From contig CAMXWX010000016.1 of NCBI GenBank assembly GCA_947252975.1, positions 1 through 21,305 of the forward strand: DNA of 21,305 nucleotides, given 5' to 3'. The notes under the pieces are model-generated. The model was not told the DNA's origin. It ran no database searches and saw nothing but the letters and a program-made list of their open reading frames with translations. This document shows, piece by piece, positions 16,437 to 21,305 of this stretch (position 1 is its first letter; each line of letters begins with the position of its first letter). Made by a program: the position numbers and the translations under genes. The DNA is from an uncultured Gardnerella sp. (lineage in GTDB: Bacteria; Actinomycetota; Actinomycetes; Actinomycetales; Bifidobacteriaceae).

Positions 16437-19400
16437 TCATACGAGTCGCCACCTTCCAAGCAACTCGTGACCGCGCTTAGTTTGATCCATTACAAACACA
16501 GCAGCAATCAAACTAGACAACATCGCAGAAACAACGCACAAAGACGCATTCCAGCCGCATCCGCCGGTCTTTGGCAGCGCGAATGGTTTCACAACGTGAA
16601 TCATGAAAGTCTTAAACTCGTAATCTTTACCCCTGGTGTACTGATCACCGTAAACTTCATTCAACAAATCATATTTAGCACCATGATGATTACTCATACC
16701 ATCAAAAGATTTCTTAGCTTCTGGTTTCAAAGCCCAAGCAACGCACTGATAGTCACCAGTTTTTTCTGGAATACCATCGAGCGTAGCAGTAGTACGTTGA
16801 GCAGCATCGAACGGATTATTCGGATTATCCTTAGCGTTATAGCTATACAATTTATGCTGCGCGTTGCAATTAGAATTATTCTTACATTTCTCACGCTCGG
16901 AGTACGTATCAATATGACTCCATGTAATTGGATTACTTGCTTTCATACCCGCAAGTTTTGAAACAAAATCACGGTCATCATTTTCGCATAAAACTTCCAA
17001 GCCTATTTTCTTCTCAGTTTTATTACCACTATTCCACACGTCTTTTGTAGACCAAGCGTCAATAAACGGTCTATACATAAGACTCATGCCACTCATAATG
17101 GTAAGACCGCTACCACTTCCAAACTGACCATCAGTATCACTAATATCAGGCGCGTCAGGAGAATCTGACCTTAGCACTCGAAGCTTTATATCATCGCCTT
17201 CCATAGGATCCACTGTCACTTGCGCGTACACTGGATTTGGTTTACTTATGCCATCCCCATTACCAGCATCTTTATCCGTAGACTTTGAACCGTCCGGATA
17301 ATGTACGATCACAGGAATTTTATACACGCCAGGCTTCTGCCACTTAAGCGGCTTAAAAGACATCACTCCATAGTGAGAACCATCACCCGTACCATGGTTT
17401 TTACCAGTCTTCCCACCATCGCTAGGCTTATTATCTTGACCATTATCGTAGAAAGACATTCCATAAGGATGACCCTTATCCTTCTTATACCAACCAGAAT
17501 TATCTTTCTTATACTGGTTTTCATCAAACTCGAACCAAGTACCGTCTGGAAGCGCGCCTTCTTCTATATCATCCTGATGAGTAGCATTATTAGCGCCTTT
17601 CTTACTCGTAGGCACATCAGTAACATTCTTATAACCGTTAGTAAGGCTTGCATGATATTCACCAGCCTTCACTTTCAATGGCACGTAACTAGGATTATTC
17701 CTATGCGCGTAAGAAGCTTTAACACTAAACTTTAAAGTTTGATCATTCCAATCTTTACCCTTTGAATCCTTAGTCTCGCCCTTAGTACCATAATTAGCAA
17801 AGAGCATTTTCTTATAAACAACACTTCCGCCAGTATCATTGACAATTATGTCATCGAAATTCTTAAGACTAACAGCATTGTTAAAAGCAAACACGCGACA
17901 CTCGTACTTACCGCTTTTCCTAGGCGTTCCAGTAATAATCGCGCGAGAACGAGCCATAGTATTCGTGTTGTACTCATCTTTAGTTAAATACGAGTACTTA
18001 AAATCATTAAGATTACAGTTTTTATTATTCCTGCACTTGTTTTCTTCGTCTTCCGTAGCGATTTTCCATTGATGAAAAGCTGTAAACTTTAATCCGTTAA
18101 CCTCACCGACAGACCTGTTTTTCGCTTCATCCCATTTAAGAAGCGTATAATTATCCTTATTTTCTTCGTGGCAAATAGCACGGAATGTAATCGGAGACTT
18201 ATTGTTAGCAGACCACGCGTCAGGTATAAGAAGCTTACTACCATCTATCTGCTTATCTTTATCAAGATTCGTGTAATGATCCGTATGATACGAACCATAA
18301 GTAATACGGTCGGAATAGTTACTACCGAAATCGTGCATACCTGCACCCTCAGCAATAGAAAAACCTAAATCGTTATTGCCTACAGTAAGTGGCGTTACTT
18401 TAACGTGAGCATAAACCTGCCCATTATCCGTACTACTTGAGCCATCAGGATAGTGAGCAATTACAGGAGTATCGTAATTATTAGGATCTTGAGGTTTGCT
18501 CGGAGTAAAAGTTACTTCACCAGTACTAGTATTAGTCATTTTTGACCAAGAAAGCACTGGTTTAGAATATTTATTACTCTTACCAAGCTCAAACCTAGTA
18601 CCTTTCGGAAAATCGCCTTTAGTAATCCCCTTATTTTCTGGAACCGACGTAATTGATTTTCCAGCTTGCACCTGTTTTTTATCATAATCTGGATACACAG
18701 GCTTATAAAAATGAGACATAGGCCAAACTTTGAATTTAGCGACAACCGTCTCTGAAAAAGGCTGAGGATGATTACAGTTGTAGTTACTTGGATTAGGATA
18801 AGTTACCTTAATCGGTATATAAACTGTATGATTCTTATGCGAGTCTGCTGGGTTAAAATACACTTTACCTGTAGACTTGTCAATCCACGCATGACCTTGT
18901 TGTAAAGGCTCTGGCTTCGGACTATTAGGATCATCAAAAGTAACTTGAGCATTGGATCCCTTATTGTTATCAAAATAAGCGTTACCATCAATAGAATAAG
19001 TAAGATTCTTAGGAATATGATTGTACAGCTTACCTCTTTTACCGTCACTGCCATAATCAGGAACAAAACTACCCTTATTATTGTGGTAATCATCATAACT
19101 CTCTTGCCAGTGACCATCATCAGTATAAGCTCTCACAGAAGAAGATTCACGAGGCTGTGAATCCTCCGACTCTTCAAAATGCAATCCACCAGGCTTATTC
19201 GGATCGGTACTATTATCCCACTCCACGTTATCTGGTACGCCATCACCATCGTGATCATAAGGACCATAAGTTGCATAATCACGCTCATGAGACTCAGCAT
19301 TAGTAGCCTGATATCCAGCAATAATAGGCATGTAACGAATATCAGTACCATCTGGCACATCTGCAGTAATAATCCAACGGTAGCAAGTCGTAGAATTAGC

Positions 19401-20225
19401 ACTCTCAAACGAACGCAGCATTATACCAAAGTCGCCATTGTCATGCCACTTCTTTATCTCGCATAAACTATATTTCTTCGTAAAATCACGCGCTGTAGGA
19501 TCAGTATCCTGATTATACCCACAGCCAAAATGACCATTACCAACAGTATCTTCCCACTGATCATTAAAATCGCTATTACCATACGTATAATGCCAACGAG
19601 AAATCGTCCGAGAAATTTTCCCCCAATACTTATCCCAAGTTTTCATTGTTTCTGGGATGCCTCTATCATTCTGAGTTGACCAGACATTCCACTTCTTCTC
19701 GTAAACATTTCGCCTATCTCTTTGCACTCTAATAGTGTCCGCAATAAGCTGTTTCGGAAGATCTACATAAAAAGTAGGTCGCGCTGGAATACGCTGTCTA
19801 GGCTGAGGATTTAACTTCTCCTTAAAAGCATAGTTAAAATATATTTCATACTTCACATGAGTACCATTAGAGTCTTTGGTAATACTTGGCTCAATATCCA
19901 TATTTTCAACAGCATTACCAATACTATTACCATTAGCAGTAAAATATCCATGGCCAGCATATGACCACATAACCTGCGCAGCGCTTGCAGGCTTAGCTGG
20001 CACAACGAGAACAGCAAGAATAGTCGCCACGGCAACAATCAACGCAAGAGCCGCGCGACGAATGTAATACAACTTAGAAGCGCTAGCAATAGAGCACCCT
20101 TTAGTGCACCTTTTAGATTTTTGTAAAGTTACAGAACCGTTAACATCATCAAGCGCATGATGACAATTCATAAAACTACAAGTTATACGTATAAGGTTAG
20201 AGAAACAGCCGTGAAGCCGTAACAT
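16437..20225 (-). CDS. Large LPXTG-anchored surface protein with Rib-like repeats (probable pilus tip/ancillary adhesin)
   Basis: 1262-residue secreted protein, anchored by LPKTG (1217-1221), membrane segment and basic tail. A hydrophobic signal core lies at about 58-79 with cleavage near PASA/AQ (about 82). The N-terminal region (about 85-320) is unrecognised, aromatic-rich, with four cysteines. A calcium-type motif DHDGDGVPD is at 324-332. Three related Rib/YPDG-like beta domains end near 502, 612 and 1008 (HYPDGS at 591 and 975), and two copies of a four-cysteine domain follow the second and third (about 660-795 and 1045-1180). ATG 20225 is preceded by GAGG with 7 bases; this leaves an unusually long, cysteine-containing stretch of about 55 residues before the signal core. 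ATG 20171 lacks an SD. It is first in the pilus locus; an adhesin role is inference from position and domains. A von Willebrand A domain is not seen. Confidence 0.87.
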   Translation of the reverse strand: MLRLHGCFSNLIRITCSFMNCHHALDDVNGSVTLQKSKRCTKGCSIASASKLYYIRRAALALIVAVATILAVLVVPAKPASAAQVMWSYAGHGYFTANGNSIGNAVENMDIEPSITKDSNGTHVKYEIYFNYAFKEKLNPQPRQRIPARPTFYVDLPKQLIADTIRVQRDRRNVYEKKWNVWSTQNDRGIPETMKTWDKYWGKISRTISRWHYTYGNSDFNDQWEDTVGNGHFGCGYNQDTDPTARDFTKKYSLCEIKKWHDNGDFGIMLRSFESANSTTCYRWIITADVPDGTDIRYMPIIAGYQATNAESHERDYATYGPYDHDGDGVPDNVEWDNSTDPNKPGGLHFEESEDSQPRESSSVRAYTDDGHWQESYDDYHNNKGSFVPDYGSDGKRGKLYNHIPKNLTYSIDGNAYFDNNKGSNAQVTFDDPNSPKPEPLQQGHAWIDKSTGKVYFNPADSHKNHTVYIPIKVTYPNPSNYNCNHPQPFSETVVAKFKVWPMSHFYKPVYPDYDKKQVQAGKSITSVPENKGITKGDFPKGTRFELGKSNKYSKPVLSWSKMTNTSTGEVTFTPSKPQDPNNYDTPVIAHYPDGSSSTDNGQVYAHVKVTPLTVGNNDLGFSIAEGAGMHDFGSNYSDRITYGSYHTDHYTNLDKDKQIDGSKLLIPDAWSANNKSPITFRAICHEENKDNYTLLKWDEAKNRSVGEVNGLKFTAFHQWKIATEDEENKCRNNKNCNLNDFKYSYLTKDEYNTNTMARSRAIITGTPRKSGKYECRVFAFNNAVSLKNFDDIIVNDTGGSVVYKKMLFANYGTKGETKDSKGKDWNDQTLKFSVKASYAHRNNPSYVPLKVKAGEYHASLTNGYKNVTDVPTSKKGANNATHQDDIEEGALPDGTWFEFDENQYKKDNSGWYKKDKGHPYGMSFYDNGQDNKPSDGGKTGKNHGTGDGSHYGVMSFKPLKWQKPGVYKIPVIVHYPDGSKSTDKDAGNGDGISKPNPVYAQVTVDPMEGDDIKLRVLRSDSPDAPDISDTDGQFGSGSGLTIMSGMSLMYRPFIDAWSTKDVWNSGNKTEKKIGLEVLCENDDRDFVSKLAGMKASNPITWSHIDTYSEREKCKNNSNCNAQHKLYSYNAKDNPNNPFDAAQRTTATLDGIPEKTGDYQCVAWALKPEAKKSFDGMSNHHGAKYDLLNEVYGDQYTRGKDYEFKTFMIHVVKPFALPKTGGCGWNASLCVVSAMLSSLIAAVFVMDQTKRGHELLGRWRLV

Positions 20226-20481
20226 TCTAACGCCTCGATTTCTTAAAATCTAAAAGCTGCTCGAATACTCATGCCTGTTGGTTTTATGAATCAACAAGCA
20301 TTGCCCGGGGTGCAGCACACTGCATTATCAGCAGCAAATGAGCGCGAAATATCACAAACCACCAAAGCAAACGTCGATACGAACGCAAGCAAGCATAATC
20401 ATGCCCAAAATCAGCAGGCTAATTCACGCCAAAAACTTAAACGCAAGATAATGTAGTGCACTACTGCTAAGCACATACGTT
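20226..20481 (-). other. Long untranslated leader of the surface-protein gene
   Basis: If transcription starts at the promoter at 20482-20511, about 250 bases of leader precede the ATG at 20225. It contains a perfect 12-base palindrome GTAGTGCACTAC (20453-20464, about +11 to +22) and a 10-base-pair hairpin at 20271-20301. All three frames have stops between the G-run and the start. The opposite-strand 61-codon frame at 20271-20456 has no SD and no recognisable features, so I do not call it a gene. Confidence 0.45.
20271..20301 (-). promoter_or_regulatory. Leader hairpin upstream of the surface-protein gene
   Basis: As RNA from the minus strand, AUGCUUGUUG and CAACAGGCAU pair over ten positions (one G-U) around an 11-base loop, 46 bases before the start codon. 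No T-run follows immediately. A GAGCAGC followed by TTTTAGATTTT lies just downstream and could pair with upstream GTGCTGC or GCTGCT, so an attenuator-like alternative fold is conceivable. Confidence 0.4.
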
Positions 20482-20511
20482 GTTATACCCCCCCCCCATG
20501 AAAAATTTCAA
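20482..20511 (-). promoter_or_regulatory. Candidate phase-variable promoter with G10 spacer tract
   Basis: On the minus strand TTGAAA (20506-20511) and TATAAC (20482-20487) each match the sigma70 consensus at five of six positions. They are separated by exactly 18 bases, TTTTTCAT followed by ten G (20488-20497). Loss or gain of G by slippage would change the spacer to 17, 16, 19 and so on. The promoter faces the large surface-protein gene and lies about 90 bases after the tRNA-His terminator, so it is insulated from the tRNA. Confidence 0.72.
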
Positions 20512-20526
20512 GTAAAATTTGCAAAT

Positions 20527-20576
20527 TTCCTAATATTCGTAAAAATTCCTAAATTCGGGGTTATATGCGGGTTATA
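20527..20576 (-). repeat. Two pairs of direct repeats upstream of the G-tract promoter
   Basis: TTCCTAATATTCG (20527-20539) and TTCCTAAATTCG (20546-20557) differ by one base insertion; GGGTTATA occurs at 20558-20565 and 20569-20576, 11 bases apart, one helical turn. They lie 16-65 bases upstream of the -35, where activators or UP elements act. Function is inference. Confidence 0.4.
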
Positions 20577-20601
20577 GGCAAAAAATATTGCAATCCAAAA
20601 A

Positions 20602-20630
20602 CAAAAAACGGCAGATATTTACCTGCCGTT
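20602..20630 (-). terminator. Rho-independent terminator after tRNA-His
   Basis: On the minus strand AACGGCAG and CTGCCGTT form a perfect 8-base-pair stem with an 8-base loop, followed by TTTTTG TTTTTGG. It begins 4 bases after the encoded CCA of tRNA-His. Confidence 0.88.
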
Positions 20631-20634
20631 CAAG

Positions 20635-20711
20635 TGGGGTGGCTAACGCGGCTTGAACGCGCGACCTTCTGAACCACAATCAGATGCTCTACCGACTGAG
20701 CTATAGCCACC
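20635..20711 (-). tRNA. tRNA-His (anticodon GTG)
   Basis: The minus strand gives a full cloverleaf: acceptor GTGGCTA (20704-20710) with TAGCCAC (20639-20645), D arm GCTCAGTCGGTAGAGC, anticodon loop TTGTGGT (anticodon GTG), T loop TTCAAGC. The discriminator is C and a G precedes the 5' end (20711), the G(-1):C73 pair specific to tRNA-His. CCA is encoded (20635-20637). Confidence 0.97.
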
Positions 20712-20727
20712 ATGTGCGCGAAACGAA

Positions 20728-20757
20728 TTGAATCACACAACAAAGGGATACTATACA
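20728..20757 (+). promoter_or_regulatory. Divergent promoter region for purT and tRNA-His
   Basis: On the plus strand TTGAAT (20728-20733) with TATACA (20752-20757, spacer 18) or the overlapping CTATAC is a candidate purT promoter, giving a leader of about 85 bases. On the minus strand TATAGT (20750-20755) is a plausible tRNA-His -10 without a good -35. The two -10 elements overlap in GGATACTATACAC. Confidence 0.4.
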
Positions 20758-20849
20758 CGATTTCCTCGATTTATGCTAGCGCAACACACTTCGGCGCGTC
20801 GTAGTAACAACATCAATTATTCGACAATGGCAAATGCAACAATGGATGT

Positions 20850-21305
20850 ATGAGTTTTTCTGACCAAAATCAGCGCATATTTGGCGTAACTGAAAACAGT
20901 AACAACACAACCGCGCTTCTTCTTGGATCTGGCGAGCTTGGTAAGGAAATTGCGATTGAGCTTATGCGATTAGGCGTGCGAGTATGCGCTGCCGATAGCT
21001 ACAAAAACGCTCCTGCAATGCAAATAGCTCACGAATACCACGTGCTAGATATGTCGAATCCGCAAGAATTGCAAGCACTTATTTCAAATGTGAATCCTGA
21101 CATTATTATTCCAGAAGTTGAAGCTATTGCTACTGAAGTTTTGAAAGATGCTGCTAAAAAGAATATTCAAGTCGTTCCTAGCTCAGATATTGCCGCGATT
21201 GCAATGGATCGCGAGCGCTTGCGTAGAATTGCGCACGAAGATTTAGGACTGTCTACTACACCGTATTGTTTCGCTTCATCTTATGAAGAGTTAGAGGATG
21301 GAGCT
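20850..21305 (+). CDS. purT: Formate-dependent phosphoribosylglycinamide formyltransferase PurT, 3' part cut off
   Basis: PurT uses formate and ATP to formylate glycinamide ribonucleotide, the third step of purine synthesis, without tetrahydrofolate. Only the first 152 residues are in the window. They contain the ATP-grasp preliminary domain LLLGSGELGKEIAIELMRLGV, the APAMQIAHEYHVLDM strand-loop, PEVEAIATEVL and MDRERLRRIAHEDLGL, all closer to PurT than to PurK (which has GGGQLGR). The ATG at 20850 has only a weak GGA upstream but no earlier in-frame start was found, and about 20 residues of polar sequence (MSFSDQNQRIFGV...) precede the core. Divergent from tRNA-His. The C-terminal ATP-grasp domain lies outside, so intactness cannot be judged. 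Confidence 0.87.
   Translation, partial: MSFSDQNQRIFGVTENSNNTTALLLGSGELGKEIAIELMRLGVRVCAADSYKNAPAMQIAHEYHVLDMSNPQELQALISNVNPDIIIPEVEAIATEVLKDAAKKNIQVVPSSDIAAIAMDRERLRRIAHEDLGLSTTPYCFASSYEELEDGA

Noticed and set aside
20271..20456. 61-codon plus-strand frame opposite the surface-protein leader
   Set aside because: No SD before its ATG, polar low-complexity product without recognisable motif, and it lies on the opposite strand of a structured leader.
20488..20500. G tract as a translational switch: ATG directly followed by G9, as in bifidobacterial pilin genes
   Set aside because: With G8 or G11 the frame stops within 5 codons, with G10 at about 11 and with G9 at about 25; none joins the surface-protein frame, which itself has a TAG 24 bases before its ATG.
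20635..20711. tRNA-His as integration site of a mobile island carrying the pilus genes
   Set aside because: No integrase and no repeat of the tRNA 3' end found at the ftsK side; codon use looks like the neighbours.
1..21305. CRISPR arrays, insertion sequences, rRNA genes, toxin-antitoxin pairs
   Set aside because: No regularly spaced repeats, transposase motifs, rRNA sequence or small two-gene modules were seen on either strand.

Overview
The window looks like chromosome from an AT-rich member of the Bifidobacteriaceae, most probably Gardnerella. The reasons are actinobacterial gene neighbourhoods (glmU/tRNA-Gln/prs; ftsK-pgsA-cinA-recA-recX), an actinobacterial FtsK and PRPP synthase, A/T-biased codon use that is unusual for bifidobacteria, and a sortase-dependent pilus locus. 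The genus call is inference from composition and gene order.

Layout, left to right. 1-1071: 5' part of glmU (minus strand, cut by the window edge). 1141-1309: tRNA-Gln(TTG) with promoter and terminator. 1348-2382: prs. 2467-5102: a minus-strand cluster proA - conserved hypothetical - nadD, with the hypothetical gene overlapping nadD by 11 bases. 5302-6828: thrC, the only complete plus-strand gene, divergent from proA and ending at a hairpin shared with recX. 6888-13189: the housekeeping block ftsK - pgsA - cinA(pncC) - recA - recX, all minus strand; a LexA-type box sits at the likely recA promoter. 13406-20225: the accessory part, a three-gene minus-strand pilus locus of a 1262-residue LPXTG surface protein, an LPXTG backbone pilin and a class C sortase. 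20226-20634 is gene-free and holds the control region of the pilus locus. 20635-20711: tRNA-His. 20850-end: 5' part of purT on the plus strand.

How the genes work together. The pilus locus is self-contained: the sortase would join pilin subunits through a PKN-type lysine and the LPKTG signal, and the large protein would be the tip or ancillary adhesin. A run of ten G (minus strand, 20488-20497) lies exactly inside the 18-base spacer of a good sigma70-type promoter (TTGAAA / TATAAC) facing the large surface-protein gene. That is the geometry of a slipped-strand, phase-variable promoter, and it is the main observation of this window. The large protein also carries two copies of an unrecognised four-cysteine domain. 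The rest is ordinary core metabolism (cell-wall precursor, PRPP, NAD, proline, threonine, purine, phosphatidylglycerol) and DNA maintenance.
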